DNA of 64,000 nucleotides from Geodermatophilus obscurus DSM 43160 (GTDB lineage Bacteria > Actinomycetota > Actinomycetes > Mycobacteriales > Geodermatophilaceae), in assembly GCF_000025345.1 (NCBI RefSeq), contig NC_013757.1:248001-312000 (forward strand), in the 5' to 3' direction. A model generated the notes under the pieces. It searched no databases. It worked only from the letters and a program-made list of their open reading frames with translations, and was not told where the DNA came from. This document shows, piece after piece, positions 49,371-57,258 of this stretch. The position numbers and the translations under genes are program-made. Each line of letters begins with the position of its first letter. Position 1 is the stretch's first letter.

Positions 49371-50882
49371 TCACTCTGCCCGGAGCCGCTCCGCCCGCAG
49401 GGCCACCGCGCCCGCCCGCGGGTCGCCGGCCGGCAGGAGGGCGAGCAGACGGTCGTAGGCGTCGAGGTCGTCCTCGCCCTGGGGGTGCACGACGAAGGCG
49501 TGCAGCAGGTCGACATCGCGGGTGGCCAGCACCGCGGAGCGCAGTCCGGCGGTCAGCTCCTCGCGCAGCTGGCGGATCTCCGCCGCGTCCGACCGGGGGA
49601 GCAGGGGGCCGGCGCACGCCCGCAGGGCCGCGGCCACCTGCCCGGCCCGCAGGGACCGTCGGGCCGACCCGAAGTCGCTGTCCACCGCGCCCGCGAGCCG
49701 GTAGGGCCGGGTGCGCAGCACGTCGGCACCGACGAGGGTGCGCAGCCGGCGGACCTGGACGCGCACGGTCGTCTGGTTCCCGTCGTCCCCGTACAGCAGG
49801 TAGCCCAGCTGCTCCGCGGTGAGGCCCTCGGGGTGCAGGACCAGCGCGGTGAGGATCTCCGCCGCCCGCAGCGGCAGGGTGACGAGGCGGCCGTCGAGCA
49901 CCGCGCTGGAGGTCCCGTTGCCGGTGAACCGCAGCGAGAGGGCGGCGGTGTGCGACGGGCGGGTCGCCCGGGGGGCGCGCTCCGCCGTCCGCAGCAGCCA
50001 GCCCTCGGCGAGGGGCTCGACCAGCACCTCGCGGCCGTCCGGCAGCAGGACCCGCTCGGTCGCCGCGTCCAGGTCGACGCGCTCGGGCCAGCCGGAGGGA
50101 TCGGGGGCGAGCACCCGGCCGGTCGGGGTGACCAGCGCGCCGGCGGCGCGCCCCAGCTGGGTGAGGTGCGGCGTGTTCCGCAGCAGGAAGCGCTGGTCGG
50201 CCTCGGCCATCCGGGCCCGCAGCTCGCTCTCCGCCAGGCGGGCGGTCGTCGCCACCAGCTGCGTCAGGGACGGGTGCATGGTCCGCAACGGGCCGCTGAC
50301 GTCGACCGCGCCCAGGGTCGCCCCGGTGTCGGGGTCGTGCACCGGCGCGGCGACGCAGGTCCACGAGTGGTAGGTCCGGACCAGGTGCTCGGCGGAGTGG
50401 ATCTGCACCGGCGCGTCCACCGCGAGCGTGGTGCCCATCGCGTTGGTCCCGATGGCGGCCTCGCTCCAGTTCGTTCCCGGGAACAGGCCGACCCGGTCGG
50501 CCGGGCCGAGCAGCTGCCCGGCGCCCTCGCGCCACAGGACGTGGCCCGCTGCGTCGGTGACCAGCAGCAGGTGCACCCCCTCCTCGGCGATGCCCACCAG
50601 GCTGTGCCGCAGCAGGGGCATGACCGCGTTCAGCGGGTGGGCCGACCGGATGTCGCGCAGCTCGTCGGGGGCGTGCACCACCGGTGGCGTCCGGCGGTCG
50701 GGGTCGACACGGGCAGCGACGCTGCGCGCCCAGGACGCCGAGACCAGCGGACGGGGCGCCCGGCGCGCCGGACTGCTGCCGAGCACGGCGTCGAAGGTCT
50801 CGGCGAGCTGCCGGGCGTGCGCGGCGGCGTCGTCCCCGGGGACACCGGGGCGGGGCGGCCGGTGCCGGGCCGAGCCGGACAT
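49371..50882 (-). CDS. GAF-domain regulator with OmpR-type winged helix
   Basis: 503 residues. The N-terminal block and GAF domain (about 85-215, 'LFPGTNWSEAAIGTNAMGTTLAVD', 'TCVAAPVHDPDTGATLGAVDVSG') match the sensor half of AcoR/MimR-type regulators. Instead of an AAA+ sigma-54 domain the C-terminus has an OmpR-like winged helix ('LPLRAAEILTALVLHPEGLTAEQLGYLLYGD'). It lies beside the diol dehydratase cluster and is the obvious candidate regulator of it. ATG 50882 has GGGGG four bases upstream; ATG 50897 is an alternative. Confidence 0.85.
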   Translation of the reverse strand: MSGSARHRPPRPGVPGDDAAAHARQLAETFDAVLGSSPARRAPRPLVSASWARSVAARVDPDRRTPPVVHAPDELRDIRSAHPLNAVMPLLRHSLVGIAEEGVHLLLVTDAAGHVLWREGAGQLLGPADRVGLFPGTNWSEAAIGTNAMGTTLAVDAPVQIHSAEHLVRTYHSWTCVAAPVHDPDTGATLGAVDVSGPLRTMHPSLTQLVATTARLAESELRARMAEADQRFLLRNTPHLTQLGRAAGALVTPTGRVLAPDPSGWPERVDLDAATERVLLPDGREVLVEPLAEGWLLRTAERAPRATRPSHTAALSLRFTGNGTSSAVLDGRLVTLPLRAAEILTALVLHPEGLTAEQLGYLLYGDDGNQTTVRVQVRRLRTLVGADVLRTRPYRLAGAVDSDFGSARRSLRAGQVAAALRACAGPLLPRSDAAEIRQLREELTAGLRSAVLATRDVDLLHAFVVHPQGEDDLDAYDRLLALLPAGDPRAGAVALRAERLRAE

Positions 50883-50979
50883 GTCACCCCCGGGCATCCT
50901 CGCTGGGCGGGCGACGCCGGCCCGCTGGGATCATCACCCATGCCCGTCCGGCCAGCAAGGGAGCCCCGAGGGGCCGGCC

Positions 50980-51387
50980 TCACCCCTCCAGCGCCGCGGC
51001 GGCGGCGGTGGCGACGGTGACGTCCTGCTCCACGGAGCCCGCGCTGACGCCGACGGCCCCCACGATCTCGCCGTCGCGCACCAGCGGCACGCCGCCGCCG
51101 AAGGTCACCATGCCGCCCGCGGTCTGCTCGAGCCCGTACAGCTCGGCGCCGGGCTGCACCAGCGGGGTGAGGTCGGCGGTCGGGAGGGCCATCAGGACGG
51201 AGGTGACCGCCTTGCGGGTGGAGATGTCGATGCTCGCCTTGATGGCGCCGTCCATCCGCCCGAAGGCCAGCAGGTGCCCGCCGTCGTCGACGACGGCGAT
51301 GTTCATCGGCTGGCCGATCTCCTCGGCGCGGGCGATGCCCGCCTCCAGGACGCGGCGGGCGGTGTCGTACGTCAGCGAGGCGCTCAT
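50980..51387 (-). CDS. GlcG/HbpS-like (PduO C-terminal type) protein
   Basis: 135 residues of the DUF336 fold: 'LTYDTARRVLEAGIARAEEIGQPMNIAVVDDGGHLLAFGRMDGA' at the N-terminus and 'GGGVPLVRDGEIVGAVGVSAGSVEQDV' near the end. Relatives bind haem (HbpS) or form the C-terminal half of PduO, the cobalamin adenosyltransferase of diol-dehydratase systems. Its place beside an adenosylcobalamin-dependent dehydratase fits a cofactor-related role. Divergent from the small-subunit gene across 170 bases, with repeated GCAACGT sites between. Confidence 0.85.
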   Translation of the reverse strand: MSASLTYDTARRVLEAGIARAEEIGQPMNIAVVDDGGHLLAFGRMDGAIKASIDISTRKAVTSVLMALPTADLTPLVQPGAELYGLEQTAGGMVTFGGGVPLVRDGEIVGAVGVSAGSVEQDVTVATAAAAALEG

Positions 51388-51485
51388 GCCGGGAGCAAAC
51401 CGCACGGTGGGAGGACCGGGCACCTCTCCGGTCGGGTAGGTCCGGCCTCTCCGGGTGGAGGGTCGTGCCGGTCGGCCGCCCGGAG

Positions 51486-51531
51486 GCAACGTCGGTGCAA
51501 CGTGGCGCGTGCCACAGTGGCGCGACGTTGC
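51486..51531. promoter_or_regulatory. GCAACGT repeat cluster upstream of diol dehydratase
   Basis: Three heptamers: GCAACGT at 51486-51492 and 51497-51503 (direct, 11 bp apart, one helical turn) and the inverted ACGTTGC at 51525-51531. The cluster sits 27 bases before the small-subunit start, in the divergent gap with the GlcG-like gene. It is a good candidate operator for the nearby GAF regulator; binding is inference. Confidence 0.6.
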
Positions 51532-51557
51532 GCGGACCGAGCGAGAGTGAGCCTGCG

Positions 51558-52004
51558 TTGAGCGCTTTCCTGCCTCCCGAGCTGACCACTGCGGACTACC
51601 CCCTGTCGATCAACCGGCCGGAGCTGCTGCGCACGCCCAGCGGCAAGCCGATCACGGCGCTGACCATGGACGCCGTCGTCTCGGGCGAGCTGTCGGCTGA
51701 GGACCTGCGGATCGCCCCCGAGACCCTCCTGCTGCAGGCCGAGCTCGCCGACGCCAGCGGCCGTCCGCAGCTGGCCGCGAACTTCCGCCGGGCCGCCGAG
51801 ATGACGGCCATCCCCGACGCGGAGGTGCTCGCCATGTACAACGCGCTCCGCCCGCGCGCGTCCACCGCGGCGCAGCTCGCCGAGCTGGCCGACCGCCTCG
51901 AGCGGGCGTACTCGGCGCCGGTGTGCGCGGCGCTCGTCCGCGAGGCCGCGGAGGTCTACGGGCGCCGCGACCTGCTCGCCCGCCCGACGGCCGACGTCGG
52001 CTGA
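51558..52004 (+). CDS. pduE: Diol dehydratase small subunit
   Basis: 148-residue gamma subunit of B12-dependent diol/glycerol dehydratase. 'DYPLSINRPELLRTPSGKPITALTMDAV' and 'ELADASGRPQLAANFRRAAEMTAIPDAEVLAMYNALRP' are characteristic. It stacks on the large subunit. The likely start is TTG 51558 because no ATG or GTG in frame fits the family N-terminus; the SD is weak. It comes first in this operon, while the enterobacterial order is large-medium-small. Confidence 0.88.
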   Translation: MSAFLPPELTTADYPLSINRPELLRTPSGKPITALTMDAVVSGELSAEDLRIAPETLLLQAELADASGRPQLAANFRRAAEMTAIPDAEVLAMYNALRPRASTAAQLAELADRLERAYSAPVCAALVREAAEVYGRRDLLARPTADVG

Positions 52005-52038
52005 CCCCGCACCCAGGACCGAGAGGGACGCCACCCCC

Positions 52039-53733
52039 ATGACCACCACCGAGCCCCGGCCCTCGATCCGCACCGAGGTCCTCGAGAGCCGCCCGGTCAA
52101 CCTCGACGGGTTCGTCGAGGAGTGGCCCGAGAAGGGCCTCGTCGCGATGGAGAGCGACTTCGACCCGGCGCCGAGCATCCGGGTGGAGGACGGCCGCGTC
52201 GTCGAGCTCGACGGCAAGGCCCGCGCCGACTTCGACTTCATGGACACCTTCATCGCCAACCACGCGATCGACGTCGCGTCGGCCGAGGCGTCCATGGCCA
52301 TCCCCTCGGCCCAGGTCGCGCGGATGCTCATCGACCCGGGGGTCTCTCGCGACGAGGTGCTCGCGGTGACCCGCGGGCTCACGCCGGCCAAGGTCCTCGA
52401 CGTCGTCAAGCTGATGAACGTCGTGGAGATCATGCAGGGGATGCAGAAGATGCGTGCTCGGCGCACACCGGCGAACCAGGGGCACTCCACCAGCGCCCGG
52501 GACAACCCGATCCAGGTCGCCGCGGACGCCGCCGAGGGAGCCCTGCGCGGGTTCGCCGAGCTGGAGACGACCCTGGGGGTCCTGCGGTACGCCCCCCTGG
52601 TGGCCATCGCGTTGCAGGTGGGCGCCCAGGTCGGCCGGGGCGGCGTGCTCACGCAGTGCGCGCTGGAGGAGGCCACCGAACTCGAGCTCGGGATGCGCGG
52701 CATCACTGCCTACGCGGAGACGATCTCGATCTACGGCACCGAGTCGGTGTTCGTCGACGGGGACGACACCCCGTGGTCCAAGTCGTTCCTGGCCGCGGCG
52801 TACGCCTCGCGCGGGATCAAGATGCGCTTCACCTCGGGCACCGGATCGGAGGTGCAGATGGGCAACGCCGAGGGCAAGTCGATGCTGTACCTGGAGATCC
52901 GCTGCATCCTGATGGCCAAGGGGGCCGGGGTGCAGGGGCTGCAGAACGGCTCGATCAGCTGCATCGGCGTGCCCGGGGCGGTGCCCGGCGGCCTCCGGGC
53001 GGTGGCCGCGGAGAACCTGGTGGCCAGCATGGTCGACCTGGAGTGCGCGTCGGGGAACGACCAGTCGTTCTCGCACTCGGCCATGCGCCGAACGGCGCGG
53101 GCGATGCCCCAGATGCTCCCGGGCACCGACTTCGTGTGCTCGGGGTACTCGTCGGTCCCGAACGCCGACAACATGTTCGCCGGGTCGAACTTCGACACCG
53201 AGGACTTCGACGACTGGAACACCATCCAGCGGGACTTCCAGGTCGACGGGGGGCTCCGGCACGTCCGCGAGGACGAGATCCTCGCCGCCCGCAACAAGGC
53301 GGCCCGCGCGCTGCAGGCGGTCTTCGCCCACCTCGACCTCCCGCCGATCACCGACGACGAGATCGAGGCGGCCACCTACGCCAACTCCTCGAACGACTAC
53401 CCGCTCCGGGACGTGCTCGCCGACCTCAAGGGCGCGCAGTCCGTGATGGATCGGGAGATCACCGGCCTGGACCTGGTCAAGGGCCTGGAGTCGGCCGGCT
53501 TCCACGACGTCGCGGAGAACCTGCTGACCGTCCTGCGCCAGCGGGTGTCCGGTGACCTGCTGCAGACCTCCGCCGTCCTGACAGCGGACTTCACCCCGCT
53601 GTCAGCGATCAACGACCCCAACGACTACGCCGGTCCGGGCACCGGGTACCGGCTCCAGGGCGAGCGCTGGGAGCAGCTCAAGAAGCTGCGCCACGTCACG
53701 TCGTCGACCAACCCCGAGACCGAGGTGGGCTGA
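52039..53733 (+). CDS. pduC: Diol/glycerol dehydratase large subunit, adenosylcobalamin-dependent
   Basis: Catalytic alpha subunit, 564 residues. It removes water from 1,2-propanediol or glycerol to give propanal or 3-hydroxypropanal by a radical route started by adenosylcobalamin. The TIM-barrel shows 'RPVNLDGFVEEWPEKGLVAMES', 'EIMQGMQKMRARRTPANQ', 'CALEEATELELGMRGITAYAET', 'GTGSEVQMGNAEGKSMLYLE' and 'SAINDPNDYAGPGTGYR'. These include the conserved Glu, Gln and His positions that bind substrate and metal. The ATG follows GAGAGGGACG, 34 bases after the small subunit gene. Which diol is used cannot be read from sequence. Confidence 0.95.
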   Translation: MTTTEPRPSIRTEVLESRPVNLDGFVEEWPEKGLVAMESDFDPAPSIRVEDGRVVELDGKARADFDFMDTFIANHAIDVASAEASMAIPSAQVARMLIDPGVSRDEVLAVTRGLTPAKVLDVVKLMNVVEIMQGMQKMRARRTPANQGHSTSARDNPIQVAADAAEGALRGFAELETTLGVLRYAPLVAIALQVGAQVGRGGVLTQCALEEATELELGMRGITAYAETISIYGTESVFVDGDDTPWSKSFLAAAYASRGIKMRFTSGTGSEVQMGNAEGKSMLYLEIRCILMAKGAGVQGLQNGSISCIGVPGAVPGGLRAVAAENLVASMVDLECASGNDQSFSHSAMRRTARAMPQMLPGTDFVCSGYSSVPNADNMFAGSNFDTEDFDDWNTIQRDFQVDGGLRHVREDEILAARNKAARALQAVFAHLDLPPITDDEIEAATYANSSNDYPLRDVLADLKGAQSVMDREITGLDLVKGLESAGFHDVAENLLTVLRQRVSGDLLQTSAVLTADFTPLSAINDPNDYAGPGTGYRLQGERWEQLKKLRHVTSSTNPETEVG

Positions 53734-53736
53734 ACG

Positions 53737-54330
53737 ATGACCACTCCGACGACGACCGCGCCGGAACGCACGGTCAGCCTCCGGGAGGTGGGTCCCGCGC
53801 GGCGCGGCACCCGCCCCGACGAGGTCGTCATCGCGCTGTCCCCGGCCTTCGCCGGGCACTTCACCAAGACGATCGTCGACGTCCCGCACGCCGAGGTGCT
53901 CCGCCAGCTGATGGCCGGCATCGAGGAACAGGGCGTGACGGCTCGGCTGGTGCGGGTGCTCGACACCGCGGACCTGGCGGCCATCTCGCACACCGCGGCG
54001 AGGCTGTCCGGGTCGGGGATCTCGGTGGGCGTGCTCTCCCGCGGCACGACGATGATCCACCAGAAGGACCTGCCGCGGCTGAGCAACCTGGAGCTCTTCC
54101 CGCAGTCCCCGCTGCTCGACGCCCCGGTGTTCCGGATGATCGGCTCGAACGCCGCGCAGTACGCCAAGGCGGAGTCTCCGCAGCCGGTGCCGACCCGCAA
54201 CGACCAGATGGCCCGCCCCCGCTGGCAGGCGAAGGCGGCACTGCTGCACCTGAAGGAGTTCGACTGCATCGAGGCGGGCCGGGGTCCGGTGGAGGTCGAG
54301 GCCGTCTTCGGTCCGGGCACCGCCGGCTGA
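53737..54330 (+). CDS. pduD: Diol dehydratase medium subunit
   Basis: 197-residue beta subunit, which together with the large subunit forms the cobalamin-binding face. 'PDEVVIALSPAFAGHFTKTIVDVPHAEVLRQLMAGIEEQG' and 'SGISVGVLSRGTTMIHQKDLPRLSNLELFPQSPLL' match the family closely. It starts three bases after the large-subunit stop and is followed two bases later by the reactivase gene, so all are one transcript. The N-terminal 20 residues are Thr/Pro-rich and short, without a clear microcompartment-targeting helix. Confidence 0.93.
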   Translation: MTTPTTTAPERTVSLREVGPARRGTRPDEVVIALSPAFAGHFTKTIVDVPHAEVLRQLMAGIEEQGVTARLVRVLDTADLAAISHTAARLSGSGISVGVLSRGTTMIHQKDLPRLSNLELFPQSPLLDAPVFRMIGSNAAQYAKAESPQPVPTRNDQMARPRWQAKAALLHLKEFDCIEAGRGPVEVEAVFGPGTAG

Positions 54331-54331
54331 G

Positions 54332-56227
54332 GTGGGCGCACGCGAAGGCGCCCCGCCGGAGGGGCTGCTCGTCGTCGGCGTCGACATCGGCAACTCGACG
54401 ACCGAGGCGTGCCTGGCCGTCGTCGCGCCCGACGGCTCGCTCACCTTCCTGGGCACCGACCTGACCCGGACCACCGGAGTGAAGGGGACCCCGGACAACA
54501 CCGAGGGCGCCCTCAAGGCGATCCGCGGCGCCCTGGCCAGGGCCGGCCGGAGCGCCGGCCAGGTCGAGACCGTGCTGCTGAACGAGGCGACGCCGGTGAT
54601 CAGCGGCCTGGCCATGGAGACGATCACCGAGACGATCATCACCGAGTCGACGATGATCGGGCACAACCCCACCACCCCAGGTGGTGAGGGTCTCGGCGTC
54701 GGCACCACGCGGTCGATCGGCGAGCTGGGGGAGCAGCAGCCCGGTGAGCCGGTGGTGTGCGTCGTGCCGCACGGGTGGGACTTCGACGACGTCGCGGCGA
54801 CGCTGAACGCCGCCGTGGCCGCCGGTGTGGACGTCGTCGCGGCGATCCTGGCCGGGGACGACGCCGTCCTCGTCACCAACCGGCTCACCCGGCCCATCCC
54901 GGTGGTGGACGAGGTCTCCGCCGTGGAGAAGGTCCCGCTGGGCATGCTGGCTGCTGTCGAGGTGGCCGCACCGGGGCGGACCATCCGGACGCTGTCCAAC
55001 TCCTACGGCCTGGCCACCGTCTTCGACCTGGACCCCGTCCAGACCCGGCAGGTGTCCCCGGTGGCCCGGGCACTGACCGGCAACCGCTCGGCGGTGGTCG
55101 TGCGCACGCCGACGGGGGACGTCACCGATCGGCGCATCCCGGTCGGTGAGCTGGTGCTGCACGGCGCGGGCAAGACGCTGCGGGTGGACGTCGACGCCGG
55201 CGCGGAAGCAATCATGGAGGTCGTCGGCCGGGCGCAGCCGCTCGACGACGCGCGCGGGGAGCCCGGGACCCACGTCGGCGGCATGCTCGCCCAGGTCCGC
55301 GACACGATGGCCGACGTCATGGACGTCGCCGGCCAGCCGGACGTGCCGGTGTCCGACATCGCCATCCGTGACGTGCTCGCGGTCGACACGTTCGTCCCGG
55401 CCGAGGTGCGCGGTGGGCTGGCCGGGGAGGTGGCCCTGGAGAACGCGGTCGCGCTCGCGGCGATGGTGCGGACCAGCCGCAGCCGGATGCAGTTGGTCGC
55501 CGACCTGGTGTCCGAGGGGCTGGGCGCCGCGGCGGAGATCGGCGGGGTCGAGGGCGAGATGGCGGTGGGCGGTGCGCTCACCACGCCCGGCGTCGACCGG
55601 CCGATCGCCGTCCTCGACCTGGGCGGCGGCTCGACGGACGCCGCCCTGCTCACCCGTGAGGGCGAGTGCACGGCCGTCCACGTGGCCGGGGCCGGGGAGC
55701 TGGTCACCAAGCTGATCGACTCCGAGCTGGCGCTGGGTGACCGGGAGGTGGCCGAGGGCGTCAAGTGGTTCCCGCTCGGCAAGGTGGAGAGCTTCTTCCA
55801 CCTGCGCCACGAGGACGGCACGGTGGAGTTCGTCGATCAGCCGCTGCCGCCGCACGTCTTCGCCCGGGTCGTGGTGCTGACCCCGGACGGTCCCGCACCG
55901 GTTCCCACCCGGCACGGCCTGGACCACGTCCGGCGGGTGCGCCGCGAGGCGAAACGGCGGGTCTTCGTGGTCAACGCCCTGCGCGCACTGCGCCAGGTGG
56001 CGCCGGGGGGCAACCTGCGGGCGCTGGAGTTCGTCGTCCTGCTCGGCGGCTCGGCGCTGGACTTCGAGATCCCGGACATGATCGCCGACGCCCTCGCCCC
56101 GCACGGGATCGTCTGCGGCACGGGCAACGTGCTGGGCACCGAGGGACCCCGCAACGCGGTCGCATCGGGTCTGGTCCGCGCCCACGCCGCCCTGCTGGCG
56201 GAGGAGGCCCGGTGCCGGAGCAGCTGA
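54332..56227 (+). CDS. ddrA: Diol dehydratase reactivase large subunit
   Basis: 631-residue ATPase that frees inactivated cobalamin from the dehydratase so that it can be replaced. The actin-like fold shows 'VVGVDIGNSTTEACLAV' at the start, a second nucleotide motif 'VLDLGGGSTDAALL' near residue 430 and 'FVVLLGGSALDFEIPDMI' near the end. The 'GTPDNTEGALKAI' and 'TRSIGELGEQQPGEPVVCVVPHGWDFDDVA' blocks are typical. The GTG start is two bases after the medium-subunit stop. Confidence 0.94.
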   Translation: MGAREGAPPEGLLVVGVDIGNSTTEACLAVVAPDGSLTFLGTDLTRTTGVKGTPDNTEGALKAIRGALARAGRSAGQVETVLLNEATPVISGLAMETITETIITESTMIGHNPTTPGGEGLGVGTTRSIGELGEQQPGEPVVCVVPHGWDFDDVAATLNAAVAAGVDVVAAILAGDDAVLVTNRLTRPIPVVDEVSAVEKVPLGMLAAVEVAAPGRTIRTLSNSYGLATVFDLDPVQTRQVSPVARALTGNRSAVVVRTPTGDVTDRRIPVGELVLHGAGKTLRVDVDAGAEAIMEVVGRAQPLDDARGEPGTHVGGMLAQVRDTMADVMDVAGQPDVPVSDIAIRDVLAVDTFVPAEVRGGLAGEVALENAVALAAMVRTSRSRMQLVADLVSEGLGAAAEIGGVEGEMAVGGALTTPGVDRPIAVLDLGGGSTDAALLTREGECTAVHVAGAGELVTKLIDSELALGDREVAEGVKWFPLGKVESFFHLRHEDGTVEFVDQPLPPHVFARVVVLTPDGPAPVPTRHGLDHVRRVRREAKRRVFVVNALRALRQVAPGGNLRALEFVVLLGGSALDFEIPDMIADALAPHGIVCGTGNVLGTEGPRNAVASGLVRAHAALLAEEARCRSS

Positions 56228-56571
56228 CGGCACCGGGGCCGCGGCCGGCCGTGCTGGTGTACCGGCACCCCGGGGCCCCGGCGGCGGTGCTGCGGCAGGT
56301 CCGCGCCGGCGTCGAGGAGGAGGGCGTGCCCACGGACGTCACCGAGGTCCCCGGCCCGGACGACGCCACCGCCCTGGCCCACGCGGCGGCGGGGGAGTCG
56401 CGGCTGGGTGTCGGCATCGGGCTGGACGCCGCCGGTGCGGCCGCCGTCCACCACGGCACGCTGCCCGAGGAGACGCCGGTGGCCGCGACCCCGGCCGAGG
56501 CGGGCCCCTCGGACTGGCGCCGGGCGGGCCGGATCGCGGCCCGGGTGGTCAAGCACCTGCCGCTGGCCTGA
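56212..56571 (+). CDS. ddrB: Diol dehydratase reactivase small subunit
   Basis: 119-residue partner of DdrA. The fold resembles the dehydratase medium subunit, which it displaces during reactivation. 'PAVLVYRHPGAPAAVLRQVRAGVEEEGVPTDV' and 'GESRLGVGIGLDAAGAAAVHHGTLPEETPV' are characteristic. GTG 56212 has the SD GAGGAGG and overlaps ddrA by 16 bases. Last gene of the dehydratase operon; a family B palindrome follows at once. No shell-protein or propanol-pathway genes are attached. Confidence 0.9.
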   Translation: MPEQLTAPGPRPAVLVYRHPGAPAAVLRQVRAGVEEEGVPTDVTEVPGPDDATALAHAAAGESRLGVGIGLDAAGAAAVHHGTLPEETPVAATPAEAGPSDWRRAGRIAARVVKHLPLA

Positions 56572-56578
56572 CCGCGGG

Positions 56579-56600
56579 GATCAGCTGACCTCAGCTGATC
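56579..56600. repeat. Family B palindrome, short form
   Basis: GATCAGCTGA-CC-TCAGCTGATC, a perfect 10-bp hairpin with a two-base loop. It equals the outer arms of the family B elements without the inner stem and lies between the convergent ddrB and bpa genes. Confidence 0.8.
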
Positions 56601-56614
56601 GTCGGAAGCGCGGG

Positions 56615-57169
56615 CTACAGGTACTGGCCGCCGCCGGGGTGCGGGTGCGGCCCCGGAGCCGGGGAGGACCCGCCCGGCAGCGCGCGGCGGCGCATCTCCT
56701 CCAGCTGGGCTCGTGCGGCCATCTGCTGGGCGAACAGCGCGGTCTGGATGCCGTGGAAGACGCCCTCCAGCCAGCCGACCAGCTGGGCCTGGGCGATGCG
56801 CAGCTCGGCGTCCGACGGGGTCTCGCCCTCGCTGAAGGGCAGCGTGATCCGCTCCAGCTCCTCGCGCAGCTCGGGGGCCAGGCCCTGCTCGAGCTCGCGG
56901 ATCGAGGAGGCGTGGATGTCGCGCAGCCGGTTGCGGCTGGCGTCGTCCAGGGGCGCGGCGCGGACCTCCTCGAGCAGCTGCTTGATCATCGTGCCGATCC
57001 GCATGACCTTCGCCGGCTGCTCCACCATGTCGCCGAGGGCGCCACCACCGTCGCTGCCCTGCCCGCCCAGAGCGCCGTCCGGCCCTGGCATCGTGCCGAC
57101 GGGCCGGCCGTCGGGGCCGACGACGACGACCTGCTGGGGGCGTCCACTGCCGTTGTCAGGTGCGGTCAT
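56615..57169 (-). CDS. bpa: Bacterial proteasome activator Bpa/PafE
   Basis: 184-residue ATP-independent activator that docks on the 20S proteasome and feeds it unfolded proteins. The helical core 'VMRIGTMIKQLLEEVRAAPLDDASRNRLRDIHASSIRELE' and 'LVGWLEGVFHGIQTALFAQQMAARAQLEEMR' matches the mycobacterial protein. The chain ends in GQYL, the C-terminal motif that inserts into the proteasome alpha ring. A disordered Gly/Pro stretch precedes it. ATG 57169. Its presence implies a proteasome in this organism, although prcBA is not in the window. Confidence 0.95.
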   Translation of the reverse strand: MTAPDNGSGRPQQVVVVGPDGRPVGTMPGPDGALGGQGSDGGGALGDMVEQPAKVMRIGTMIKQLLEEVRAAPLDDASRNRLRDIHASSIRELEQGLAPELREELERITLPFSEGETPSDAELRIAQAQLVGWLEGVFHGIQTALFAQQMAARAQLEEMRRRALPGGSSPAPGPHPHPGGGQYL

Positions 57170-57258
57170 GTCCCCATCCTCCCCGCCGCCGCAGGAGCCT
57201 GCCGGGGTGGTACCGGGGCGGCTTCGACGGGGAGGGTCAACGTCTAGGGTCGAGGCCC

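Noticed and set aside
51388..51557. Possible cobalamin riboswitch before the diol dehydratase operon
   Set aside because: I looked for a B12-box-like segment in the 170-base leader and saw none. The gap holds GCAACGT repeats instead, and it is short for a full cobalamin aptamer.
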